This document shows, in pieces, positions 1 to 5,511 of a DNA stretch of 5,511 nt (position 1 is the stretch's first letter; each line of letters begins with the position of its first letter). Position numbers and translations under genes: made by a program. The stretch is taken from positions 1 through 5,511 of the forward strand of contig JANRIF010000350.1 in assembly GCA_033765245.1 (NCBI GenBank), written 5' to 3'. A model generated the notes under the pieces. It saw only the letters and a program-made list of their open reading frames with translations, made no database searches and was not told where the DNA came from. Origin of the DNA: GCA-002840015 sp033765245 (GTDB lineage: Bacteria > Pseudomonadota > Gammaproteobacteria > Xanthomonadales > Xanthomonadaceae).

Positions 1-101
1 TGGCACAGATCGACCAGGACGCGCGTCGCGCCCGTACCATTCTGCAATCGGCGGCGGTGGTCGGTTCCGCCGCGCATCACTCCAGGAAGCACCTCGCGTG
101 A
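1..101 (+). CDS. ribF: C-terminal end of probable bifunctional riboflavin kinase/FAD synthetase (partial)
   Basis: An open frame enters from the left edge (codons from base 3) and ends at TGA 99-101, giving a 32-residue tail that starts AQIDQDARRARTIL. RibF phosphorylates riboflavin to FMN and adenylates FMN to FAD in the cytoplasm. Proteobacterial RibF proteins commonly end in an amphipathic helix of the type LxxQIxxDxxxAR, which the first residues resemble. The final stretch, rich in Ala, Ser and His, matches nothing I recognise and may be a lineage-specific extension. The strongest support is position: ribF directly precedes ileS in many gammaproteobacteria, and this stop codon overlaps the ileS GTG by 4 nt (GTGA), as expected for translationally coupled genes. 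No catalytic residues are in view, so the name is mainly inferred from context. Any other gene upstream of ileS cannot be excluded from this tail alone. Confidence 0.62.
   Translation, partial: AQIDQDARRARTILQSAAVVGSAAHHSRKHLA
84..89 (+). promoter_or_regulatory. Ribosome binding site for ileS
   Basis: AGGAAG lies 8 nt upstream of the GTG at 98, which is optimal Shine-Dalgarno spacing. It sits inside the final codons of the upstream frame. It decides in favour of the GTG start: the next in-frame ATG is residue 18, which would remove the conserved N-terminal block leading into MRGDLPKREP. Confidence 0.7.
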
Positions 102-2950
102 GCAAAGACTACAAGCACACCATTCACCTGCCGCAGACCGATTTCGCCATGCGCGGCGACCTGCCCAAGCGCGAGCCGGACACGCTGGCGCGCTGGCAAC
201 AAGGCAACCTCTACGCAGCGGTGCGCGCCAACAGCGCCGGGCGCCCGCGCTTCGTGCTGCACGACGGCCCGCCGTACGCCAACGGTGCGATTCACCTCGG
301 TCACGCGGTCAACAAGATTCTCAAGGATGCGGTGGTGAAGTCGCGGCTGATGGCTGGCTTCGACGCACCCTACATTCCGGGCTGGGACTGCCATGGCCTG
401 CCGATCGAATTGGCGGTGGAGAAGAAGTTCGGCAAGGTCGGCGACAAGCTCGATGCCGCCGCGTTCCGCCAGCGTTGCCGCGAGTTCGCCGGCGAGCAGA
501 TCGCTTTGCAATCCAAGGATTTCCAGCGACTGGGCGTGTTGGGCGAATGGGACAATCCCTATCGCACCATGGACTTCGCCTTCGAGGCGGACATGCTGCG
601 TTCGCTGGCGAAGATCGTCGAGCGAGGTCACCTGGCGCGCGGGGTCAAGCCGGTGCATTGGTGCTTCGATTGCGGTTCGGCGCTGGCCGAGGCCGAGATC
701 GAATATGCCGACAAGGTATCGCCGGCGGTCGACGTGGCCTACGAGGCGCGCGATCCGCACAAGCTGCTGGCGAAGTTCGGTGTTGACGCGGACGATGCGC
801 TGGTGGCGGTGCCGATCTGGACCACCACGCCGTGGACCTTGCCCGCCTCGCTGGCGGTGACGCTGGGCGCTGAGCTTGACTATGTGCTGGTGGAAGGCCC
901 GCTTGCCGAGGGCCGCCGCCAGTTGCTGGTGCTCGCCGAGGCGCTGGCCGACAGCGCCCTGCAGCGCTATGGCGTCACCGAGATGAAGGTACTGGGTCGC
1001 GCCAAGGGCGCGGCGCTGGAAGGCGACGTGCTGGCGCATCCGTTCTATGAGCGGGTGATCCCGATCCTGCTGGGCGAACACGTCACCACCGAAGCCGGTA
1101 CCGGCGCCGTGCATACCGCGCCCGGACACGGCCAGGAGGACTTCGTGGTCAGTCAGCAGTACGGACTGGTGGCGAAGTATCCGGCCAACGAACTCAATCC
1201 GGTCGACGCCAAAGGCGTGTACCTGCCCGGCACGCCGCTGTTCGAGGGCCAGCACATCTGGAAGGCCAACGAAAGCGTGGTCGAGTTGCTGCGCGAGAAC
1301 GGCACGCTGCTGGCGCACGCCAAGGTGCAGCACAGCTATCCGCACTGCTGGCGGCACCGCACGCCGGTGGCGTTCCGCGCCACCCCGCAATGGTTCATCG
1401 CGATGGATCAGGCCGGCCTGCGCGCCGATGCGCTGGAGGCCATTCGCGACATCGGCCGGCACGGCGGCTGGTTCCCGGCCTGGGGCGAGGCGCGCATCAC
1501 CTCCATGATCGACGGCCGCCCGGACTGGTGCATCTCGCGCCAGCGCACCTGGGGCGTGCCGATCGCTTTGTTCGTGCATCGCATCAGCGGCGAACCGCAC
1601 CCGCGCAGCGTTGAATTGATGCGCGCGGTCGCGGACCGCGTGGCGAAGGACGGCGCCGATGCGTGGTACCGGTTGGACGCGGCCGAATTGCTAGGCGCCG
1701 AGGCGGCCGATTACGACAAGGTCGGCGACATCCTCGATGTCTGGTTCGATTCCGGCGTCACCCACGAGGGCGTGCTGGCTGCGCGTGGTCTGGGCAAGCC
1801 CGCCGATCTGTACCTGGAAGGCTCCGACCAGCATCGCGGCTGGTTCCAGAGTTCGCTGCTCACTGCCATCGCGATGGACGGCGCCGCGCCTTACCGGCAA
1901 TGCCTGACCCACGGCTTCACCGTGGACGCGCAGGGCCGCAAGATGTCCAAGTCGCTGGGCAACGGCATCGAGCCGCAGGACATCATCAAGACCTTGGGTG
2001 CCGACATCCTGCGCCTGTGGATACTGTCCACCGACTACCGCAACGAAATGTCGCTGTCGCAGGACATCCTCAAGCGCACCGCCGATGCCTATCGGCGCAT
2101 CCGCAACACCGCGCGCTTCCTGCTGGGCAACCTGCACGGTTTCGACCCGGCGCGCGATCTGCTGCCGCACGCCGACATGCTGCTGCTCGATCAGTGGGCG
2201 CTGCATCGCGCGCACGGCGTGCAGGAGCAAATCAAGGCCGCCTGCGAGCGCTACGACTTCGCCGAAGTGGTGCAGCGCCTGAACAACTTCTGCACCGTGG
2301 ACCTGGGCGCGATCTATCTCGACGTCACCAAGGATCGGTTGTACACCATGCCCGAGGACTCGCGCGGCCGACGCTCGGCACAGAGCGCGATGTTCCATAT
2401 CGCGCATGCCTTTGTGCGCTGGATCGCGCCGATCCTCACCTTCACCGCTGACGAAGTCTGGTCGCATCTGCCGGGCGAGCGCGCGGACAACGTGCTGTTT
2501 TCCACTTGGTACGACGGCTTGGCGGCCTTGCCAGCCGATGCTGCCGTGGCGGCGGGCGACATGCAGACCCTGCTGGACCTGCGCGACGCCGTATCCAAGG
2601 TGCTCGAACCGATGCGCGCCGGCGGCACCATCGGCGCGGCGCTGGAGGCCGAAGTCGACCTGTACCTGCCCGACGCGACCTTGCAACGCTTGCAACCGGT
2701 GGCGGAAGAACTGCGGTTCTTCTTCATCACCTCGCGCTTGGACCTGCATCCGGCCGCCGCCAAGCCTGACGATGCGGTGAAAGGCGAGGGCGCCGAGGTC
2801 TGGATCCACGGTGTCGCCACCGGTCACGGCAAGTGCATCCGCTGCTGGCACTACCGCGCCGACGTCGGCACGCACGCCGAGCATCCGGAGTTGTGCGGGC
2901 GTTGCGTGAGCAACGTCGAGGGTCCTGGCGAATCGCGGCGGTGGTTCTGA
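98..2950 (+). CDS. ileS: Isoleucyl-tRNA synthetase (class Ia, bacterial type with C-terminal zinc ribbon)
   Basis: Cytoplasmic enzyme that activates isoleucine with ATP, charges tRNA-Ile and edits misactivated valine. The protein is 950 aa; E. coli IleS is 938. Visible landmarks, in order, are the N-terminal block LPQTDFAMRGDLPKREP, the HIGH signature as HLGH (residues 66-69), GWDCHGLP (95-102), the CP1 editing domain with TTTPWTLPAS (242-251) and HTAPGHGQED ending at Asp348 (the position of E. coli editing residue Asp342), DWCISRQRTWGVP (476-488), DVWFDSG (547-553), GSDQHRGW (575-582) and KMSKS (615-619). A tRNA-binding anticodon domain follows, and a C-terminal zinc ribbon has Cys913, Cys916, Cys933 and Cys936. 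All catalytic and metal-binding motifs are intact. The KMSKS plus zinc-ribbon layout is that of the common housekeeping form rather than the eukaryote-like mupirocin-resistant form. The start is GTG, set by AGGAAG 8 nt upstream; it overlaps the preceding stop, and the ileS stop overlaps the lspA ATG. Confidence 0.98.
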   Translation: MSKDYKHTIHLPQTDFAMRGDLPKREPDTLARWQQGNLYAAVRANSAGRPRFVLHDGPPYANGAIHLGHAVNKILKDAVVKSRLMAGFDAPYIPGWDCHGLPIELAVEKKFGKVGDKLDAAAFRQRCREFAGEQIALQSKDFQRLGVLGEWDNPYRTMDFAFEADMLRSLAKIVERGHLARGVKPVHWCFDCGSALAEAEIEYADKVSPAVDVAYEARDPHKLLAKFGVDADDALVAVPIWTTTPWTLPASLAVTLGAELDYVLVEGPLAEGRRQLLVLAEALADSALQRYGVTEMKVLGRAKGAALEGDVLAHPFYERVIPILLGEHVTTEAGTGAVHTAPGHGQEDFVVSQQYGLVAKYPANELNPVDAKGVYLPGTPLFEGQHIWKANESVVELLRENGTLLAHAKVQHSYPHCWRHRTPVAFRATPQWFIAMDQAGLRADALEAIRDIGRHGGWFPAWGEARITSMIDGRPDWCISRQRTWGVPIALFVHRISGEPHPRSVELMRAVADRVAKDGADAWYRLDAAELLGAEAADYDKVGDILDVWFDSGVTHEGVLAARGLGKPADLYLEGSDQHRGWFQSSLLTAIAMDGAAPYRQCLTHGFTVDAQGRKMSKSLGNGIEPQDIIKTLGADILRLWILSTDYRNEMSLSQDILKRTADAYRRIRNTARFLLGNLHGFDPARDLLPHADMLLLDQWALHRAHGVQEQIKAACERYDFAEVVQRLNNFCTVDLGAIYLDVTKDRLYTMPEDSRGRRSAQSAMFHIAHAFVRWIAPILTFTADEVWSHLPGERADNVLFSTWYDGLAALPADAAVAAGDMQTLLDLRDAVSKVLEPMRAGGTIGAALEAEVDLYLPDATLQRLQPVAEELRFFFITSRLDLHPAAAKPDDAVKGEGAEVWIHGVATGHGKCIRCWHYRADVGTHAEHPELCGRCVSNVEGPGESRRWF

Positions 2951-3450
2951 TGGCGCGCCCGCAAGCCAGCGCGCTGCCGTGGCTGTGGCTGTCGCTACTG
3001 GTGATCGTGCTGGATGCGCTCAGCAAGCAGTGGGCGTTGACCACGCTGAGCTTCCAGCAGCCTGTGCCGGTGTTCGACGGCGTGCTCAACTGGACGCTGT
3101 TGTACAACTACGGCGCCGCCTTCAGCTTCCTTGCCGATCACGCCGGTTGGCAGCGATGGCTGTTCAGCGCGTTGGCGGTTTTCATCAGCGGTCTGCTGAG
3201 CTTCTGGCTCACCCGCACCGCGCGCGACGACTGGCGACTGGCCTTGCCGTATGCGTTGGTGATCGGCGGCGCCATCGGCAACCTGATCGATCGCCTGCGC
3301 CATGGTTACGTGATCGACTTCATCGACGCCTACTGGCGCGACTACCACTGGCCGGCGTTCAACCTCGCCGATTCGGCCATCGTCGGTGGCGCCATCGGCA
3401 TCGCCCTGTTCGGCCTGATTCCGCGCCGGGCCCGGCCGCGTGGCGGATAA
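2950..3450 (+). CDS. lspA: Prolipoprotein signal peptidase (signal peptidase II)
   Basis: Inner-membrane aspartyl protease (family A8) that removes the signal peptide from diacylglyceryl-modified prolipoproteins before the lipidated cysteine; the target of globomycin. The product is 166 aa, close to the 164 aa of E. coli LspA. Four hydrophobic segments fit the family fold, at about 9-26, 69-87, 97-113 and 140-157. Conserved blocks are DALSK (22-26), NYGAAFSFLAD (53-63), GGAIGNLIDR (106-115), VIDFID (121-126) and FNLADSAI (137-144). The conserved aspartates Asp22, Asp114, Asp123 and Asp141 are all present; the catalytic pair lies in the last three of these, with Asp141 the NLAD residue. The ATG overlaps the ileS stop (TGATG). 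The frame is open upstream to an ATG at 2833, but that extension is Arg/His-rich, lies inside ileS and precedes the family's normal N-terminus. The upstream GGCGG-type Shine-Dalgarno is weak, so translation probably depends on coupling to ileS. Confidence 0.97.
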   Translation: MARPQASALPWLWLSLLVIVLDALSKQWALTTLSFQQPVPVFDGVLNWTLLYNYGAAFSFLADHAGWQRWLFSALAVFISGLLSFWLTRTARDDWRLALPYALVIGGAIGNLIDRLRHGYVIDFIDAYWRDYHWPAFNLADSAIVGGAIGIALFGLIPRRARPRGG

Positions 3451-3457
3451 TCGCGGC

Positions 3458-4408
3458 ATGGACATCCTGCTCGCCAATCCACGCGGATTCTGTGCCGGCG
3501 TCGATCGCGCCATCGAGATCGTCAAGCGCGCCATCGAAGCCTTCGGCGCGCCGATCTACGTGCGCCACGAGGTGGTGCACAACCGCTTCGTGGTCGACGA
3601 CCTGCGCCAGCGCGGTGCCGTGTTCGTGGAGGAACTCGACGAAGTGCCGGCCGGCGCCACCGTGATCTTCAGCGCCCACGGCGTGTCGCAGGCGGTGCGC
3701 GGCGAGGCCGAGCGCCGTGGCCTGAAAGTGTTCGACGCCACCTGTCCGCTGGTCACCAAGGTGCATATCGAAGTGGCGCGGCATTGCCGCGCCGGGCGTG
3801 ACGTGGTGCTGATCGGCCATGCCGGCCACCCCGAGGTGGAAGGCACCATGGGACAGTGGCTGGCCGAGGGCGGACGCGGACGCATTCATCTGGTCGAGAA
3901 TGCCGCCGACGTCGCGGCGCTCGAGGTCGATCAGCCCGACAATCTCGCCTTCACCACCCAGACCACGCTGTCGGTGGACGACACCCGCAACGTCATCGAC
4001 GCACTGAGCCGGCGCTTCCCGGCGATCCAGGGCCCGCGCCATGACGACATCTGCTACGCCACCCAGAACCGCCAGGACGCGGTGCGGCAATTGGCCGGGC
4101 AGTGCGATCTGGTACTGGTGGTGGGCTCGGTCAACAGTTCCAACTCCAACCGCCTGAGCGAGCTGGCGCGCAAGCAGGGTACCCAGGCACATCTGATCGA
4201 TGGAGCCGAGCACATCCAGTCCGACTGGCTGGTCGGCAAGACCCGCATCGGCGTCACTGCCGGCGCCTCCGCACCGGAAGTGCTGGTGCGCGGCGTGATC
4301 GCGCGGCTGCAGGCGTTGGGTGCGGGCGATGTCCACGAGCTCCAGGGCGAGCCCGAGGACATGGTGTTCGCCCTGCCCAAGGAACTGCGGCTCACCCTGA
4401 TCGATTGA
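3458..4408 (+). CDS. ispH: 4-hydroxy-3-methylbut-2-enyl diphosphate reductase (LytB)
   Basis: Last enzyme of the MEP (non-mevalonate) isoprenoid pathway. It is a cytoplasmic [4Fe-4S] protein that reduces HMBPP to isopentenyl and dimethylallyl diphosphate. The protein is 316 aa, the same length as E. coli IspH, and aligns with it throughout. Cluster ligands are Cys12 (in NPRGFCAG), Cys96 (in DATCPLVTK) and Cys199 (in DDICYAT). Substrate-pocket residues are His41 (VVHNR), His74 (FSAHG), His124 and catalytic Glu126 (in HAGHPEVEG), TTQTTLS (166-172) and the NSSNSNR block. Cys199 is shifted by two relative to E. coli Cys197 because of a short insertion around residues 136-142 (AEGGRGR). An in-frame GTG at 3440, overlapping lspA, would add six residues (MADNRG). 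The ATG at 3458 is preferred because it gives the family's standard MxILLANPRGFCAGV beginning. The gene starts 7 nt after the lspA stop without a strong Shine-Dalgarno. No gene follows closely, so it is probably the end of the operon. Confidence 0.98.
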   Translation: MDILLANPRGFCAGVDRAIEIVKRAIEAFGAPIYVRHEVVHNRFVVDDLRQRGAVFVEELDEVPAGATVIFSAHGVSQAVRGEAERRGLKVFDATCPLVTKVHIEVARHCRAGRDVVLIGHAGHPEVEGTMGQWLAEGGRGRIHLVENAADVAALEVDQPDNLAFTTQTTLSVDDTRNVIDALSRRFPAIQGPRHDDICYATQNRQDAVRQLAGQCDLVLVVGSVNSSNSNRLSELARKQGTQAHLIDGAEHIQSDWLVGKTRIGVTAGASAPEVLVRGVIARLQALGAGDVHELQGEPEDMVFALPKELRLTLID

Positions 4409-4436
4409 GCTCGCACTGCCTCCAACGCGGCCGCTT

Positions 4437-4507
4437 TGTGGGAACGCGCTTGCGCGAGGATGCTGCGAGCCGCCGCACCCCCAGTCGCCCGCAAGCGGCC
4501 TCCCACA
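4437..4507. repeat. REP-like imperfect inverted repeat downstream of ispH
   Basis: The left arm (4437-4454) reads TGTGGGA-ACG-CGCTTGCG. The right arm (4490-4507), read on the minus strand, gives TGTGGGA-GGC-CGCTTGCG. Fifteen of 18 positions are identical between the arms, which flank a 35-nt spacer. The layout, location just after an operon and a core of the TGTGGGA(G)..CGCTTGCG kind resemble dispersed extragenic palindromic elements of Pseudomonas and Xanthomonadales genomes, which often occur as paired inverted units. An extra overlapping pair, CGCCGCAC (4471-4478) and GTGCGGCG (4512-4519), permits an alternative fold. Whether the element is multicopy cannot be seen here. It may protect the ispH mRNA 3' end or help termination. 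Confidence 0.65.
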
Positions 4508-4519
4508 GGCGGTGCGGCG

Positions 4520-4532
4520 CGGCGCTGCGCCG
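4520..4532. other. Small GC-rich hairpin after the REP-like repeat
   Basis: CGGCG-CTG-CGCCG forms a perfect 5-bp stem with a 3-nt loop. It lies directly beyond the second arm of the REP-like repeat. There is no T-tract after it (the next bases are GCATGTCATTG), so it is not a typical intrinsic terminator. It may be part of the repeat element or a chance structure in GC-rich DNA. Confidence 0.3.
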
Positions 4533-4556
4533 GCATGTCATTGCCCGGTAAGGCGA

Positions 4557-4587
4557 TTGTCACATTTCGTGATTACGCTGTTAAACT
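4557..4587 (+). promoter_or_regulatory. Putative sigma-70-type promoter for the receptor gene
   Basis: TTGTCA (4557-4562) matches the -35 consensus at 5 of 6 positions. A -10-like TAAACT (4582-4587) matches TATAAT at 4 of 6 and is preceded by TGT, an extended -10 feature. The spacer is 19 nt, slightly long. The segment is clearly richer in A/T than everything around it, as is usual for promoters in high-GC genomes. It implies a start of transcription near 4594 and a leader of about 155 nt. The exact boxes are inferred. Confidence 0.42.
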
Positions 4588-4596
4588 TGAGTTAAC
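4580..4596. promoter_or_regulatory. GTTAA-N7-TTAAC inverted repeat, possible operator
   Basis: GTTAAACTTGAGTTAAC has perfect 5-bp inverted arms (4580-4584 and 4592-4596) separated by 7 nt. It overlaps the putative -10 box and start region. A dyad at this position is what one expects of a repressor site. No specific regulator family is recognised, and no regulator gene is adjacent in view. Confidence 0.35.
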
Positions 4597-4602
4597 CCAG
4601 AT

Positions 4603-4628
4603 CGCCCTGTCGGGGAACGCGCAGGGCG
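4603..4628 (+). promoter_or_regulatory. Stem-loop in the receptor mRNA leader
   Basis: CGCCCTG (4603-4609) and CAGGGCG (4622-4628) form a perfect 7-bp stem around a 12-nt loop, immediately after the putative transcription start. It is followed by G-rich sequence rather than a U-tract, so it is not an intrinsic terminator. It could stabilise the 5' end of the mRNA or be part of a leader-based control. No known riboswitch class is recognised. Confidence 0.3.
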
Positions 4629-4737
4629 GCCGCAGGGTGGGGTCCATTCGCGCGATGCGGTACCGGAGAGTGCAGGTGCGCTCGATCGTACGACGGGATA
4701 GCGGCGGTTTGACCGAAACGTTCGTCATGCAACCAAT

Positions 4738-4742
4738 AGGGG
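4738..4742 (+). promoter_or_regulatory. Ribosome binding site deciding the receptor start
   Basis: AGGGG lies 8 nt before the ATG at 4751. The two in-frame upstream ATGs (4655 and 4727) lack comparably placed Shine-Dalgarno sequences, so this site selects 4751. The resulting protein also begins directly with a normal-length signal peptide. Confidence 0.6.
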
Positions 4743-4750
4743 CTTTGAAC

Positions 4751-5511
4751 ATGATCAATCGAAACCAAGTCCGTCTGTCGCGGCTCACGCTCGGCCTGAT
4801 CGCCGCGCTGGCCTCGGCTCCGGCCTTTGCGCAGAGCACGTCCGCCGCCGTCGGCGGCCGCATTTCGGGCGACGACGGTCGACCGGTCGCCGGCGCCCAG
4901 GTCACCATCCTGCACACCCAGTCCGGCACCGTCAGCCGCGCCACCACCGATGCTGAAGGCCGCTACACCTCGCGCGGCCTGCGCGTCGGCGGCCCCTACA
5001 CCATCACCATCACCCGCGACGGCTACCAGCCGAGCGTGCAGGAGAACGTGTTCCTGCGCATCGCTGCCGATACCCAGCAGGTCGACGCCCAGCTCAACGT
5101 CAGCGCCACCACCCTGGAAGCGGTGGAAGTGATCGCCGGCCGTCCGGACGACGTGTTCGGTGCCAACAAGATGGGTACCGGCTCGGTGGTGACCCGCGAG
5201 CAGCTCGATGCCTTCGCCTCGATCCGCCGCAACCTGCAGGACTACGCCCGCCTCGACCCGCGCCTGAGCCAGACCGACAAGGAGCGCGGCGAAATCTCGG
5301 CCGTCGGCCAGAACACCCGTTTCAACTCGATCACCATCGACGGCGTCGCCATCAACGACACCTTCGGCCTGGAAGCCAACAACCTGCCCACCGAGAAGCA
5401 GCCGATCACGATCGACGCCATCGAGCAGGTGGAAGTCAACCTCGCCAACTATGACGTCACCCAGACCCGCTACACCGGCGCCAACATCAACGCCGTGACC
5501 AAGTCGGGCGG
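4751..5511 (+). CDS. Oar-like TonB-dependent outer-membrane receptor, N-terminal part (cut by window edge)
   Basis: The open frame runs from ATG 4751 off the right edge, giving 253 codons. Residues 1-27 form a signal peptide: a basic N-region (NRNQVRLSR), a hydrophobic core and an AxA site (APAFA, cleavage before Gln28). Residues about 33-115 form a carboxypeptidase-regulatory-like beta-sandwich, recognisable by GRISGDDGRPVAGAQVTI, TTDAEGRY and YTITITRDGYQP. LEAVEVIA (122-129) may be the TonB box. The plug follows, with ITIDGVAIND (194-203), IEQVEVN (224-230) and GANINAVTKSGG, where the window stops. The beta-barrel is outside the window. This architecture is typical of the Oar-type receptors that are numerous in Xanthomonadales; they use TonB-ExbBD energy for uptake, and substrates are mostly unknown. 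It has its own promoter-like region and is separated by 342 nt from ispH, so it is probably transcribed independently. Translation is set by AGGGG 8 nt upstream. The substrate cannot be inferred. Confidence 0.9.
   Translation, partial: MINRNQVRLSRLTLGLIAALASAPAFAQSTSAAVGGRISGDDGRPVAGAQVTILHTQSGTVSRATTDAEGRYTSRGLRVGGPYTITITRDGYQPSVQENVFLRIAADTQQVDAQLNVSATTLEAVEVIAGRPDDVFGANKMGTGSVVTREQLDAFASIRRNLQDYARLDPRLSQTDKERGEISAVGQNTRFNSITIDGVAINDTFGLEANNLPTEKQPITIDAIEQVEVNLANYDVTQTRYTGANINAVTKSG

Larger units (their letters stand above)
4409..4750. other. Intergenic region between ispH and the receptor gene
   Basis: This 342-nt stretch contains no convincing gene. From left to right it holds a REP-like inverted repeat with a secondary GC-rich hairpin (4437-4532), an AT-rich island with promoter-like sequence and a GTTAA/TTAAC inverted repeat (about 4556-4600), a leader stem-loop (4603-4628), an 8-bp palindrome TCGTACGA (4686-4693) of unclear meaning, and the receptor's Shine-Dalgarno (4738-4742). 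I see no U-tract after any hairpin, so no canonical intrinsic terminator for the upstream operon. The REP-like structure or Rho could serve that purpose. Confidence 0.7.

Noticed and set aside
77..1600. 507-codon open frame on the minus strand opposite ileS
   Set aside because: It lies wholly antisense to the motif-rich IleS coding frame, and its translation has the Arg/His/Gln/Ala-rich composition typical of frames opposite high-GC genes. No domain is recognisable.
1663..2451. 262-codon plus-strand open frame inside ileS
   Set aside because: It is out of frame with ileS, Arg/Ala/His-rich and without motifs, and exists because stop codons are rare in GC-rich sequence.
1691..2884. 397-codon open frame on the minus strand opposite the second half of ileS
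   Set aside because: Same pattern: low-complexity composition, no motif, and full overlap with a gene whose function is certain.
2833..2949. Upstream ATG extension of lspA
   Set aside because: The added 39 residues are Arg-rich, overlap the ileS zinc-ribbon coding region and precede the normal LspA N-terminus. The ATG at 2950 gives the family length.
3440..3457. GTG start extending ispH by six residues
   Set aside because: The added MADNRG has no counterpart in the family, whose N-terminus matches ATG 3458 exactly.
3359..4336. 325-codon minus-strand open frame opposite ispH
   Set aside because: It is in the antisense frame of a strongly conserved gene and encodes a His/Gln/Arg-rich product with no recognisable fold.
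4520..4560. Intrinsic terminator after ispH
   Set aside because: The GC hairpin is perfect but very short and is not followed by a run of T, so it does not meet the usual criteria.
4409..4563. Minus-strand open frame (4054-4563) spanning the intergenic region
   Set aside because: Most of it is antisense to ispH, it begins in the promoter-like island and crosses the inverted repeat. No motif or ribosome site supports it.
4686..4693. TCGTACGA palindrome in the leader
   Set aside because: An 8-bp palindrome is expected by chance at appreciable frequency and has no supporting context.

Overview
The window suggests a chromosomal segment of a high-GC gammaproteobacterium (roughly two-thirds G+C by eye), most likely from the Xanthomonadales (Xanthomonadaceae/Rhodanobacteraceae). 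Three observations support this: the order ribF-ileS-lspA-ispH, the very close match of IleS, LspA and IspH to their E. coli counterparts as I remember them, and an Oar-like TonB-dependent receptor with a carboxypeptidase-regulatory-like N-terminal domain, a class that is expanded in that group. The assignment is inferred from gene content; there is no rRNA or other marker here.

Positions 1-4408 hold a tightly packed plus-strand housekeeping operon. It begins with the C-terminal tail of a gene that is probably ribF (FMN/FAD synthesis). Complete ileS (isoleucyl-tRNA synthetase, 950 aa), lspA (prolipoprotein signal peptidase, 166 aa) and ispH (HMBPP reductase, 316 aa) follow. Junctions are minimal: ribF/ileS overlap by 4 nt (GTGA), ileS/lspA by 1 nt (TGATG), and lspA/ispH are 7 nt apart. 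This is the conserved proteobacterial cluster, but fkpB, which lies between lspA and ispH in E. coli, is absent.

Positions 4409-4750 are a 342-nt intergenic region. Its first part carries a REP-like inverted repeat (TGTGGGA-N3-CGCTTGCG in opposite orientation around a 35-nt spacer) and a small GC hairpin. These are followed by an AT-rich island that looks like a promoter with a GTTAA/TTAAC inverted repeat, and then a leader of about 150 nt that contains a stem-loop.

Positions 4751-5511 are the first 253 codons of a TonB-dependent receptor of the Oar type. It has a signal peptide, a CarboxypepD_reg-like domain and the start of the plug, and is cut by the window edge. It appears to be a separate transcription unit.

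No novel system, mobile element, CRISPR array or RNA gene is evident. The points most worth a second look are in the 4409-4750 intergenic region: the REP-like repeat, the palindrome at the putative promoter, and the choice of start codon for the receptor.
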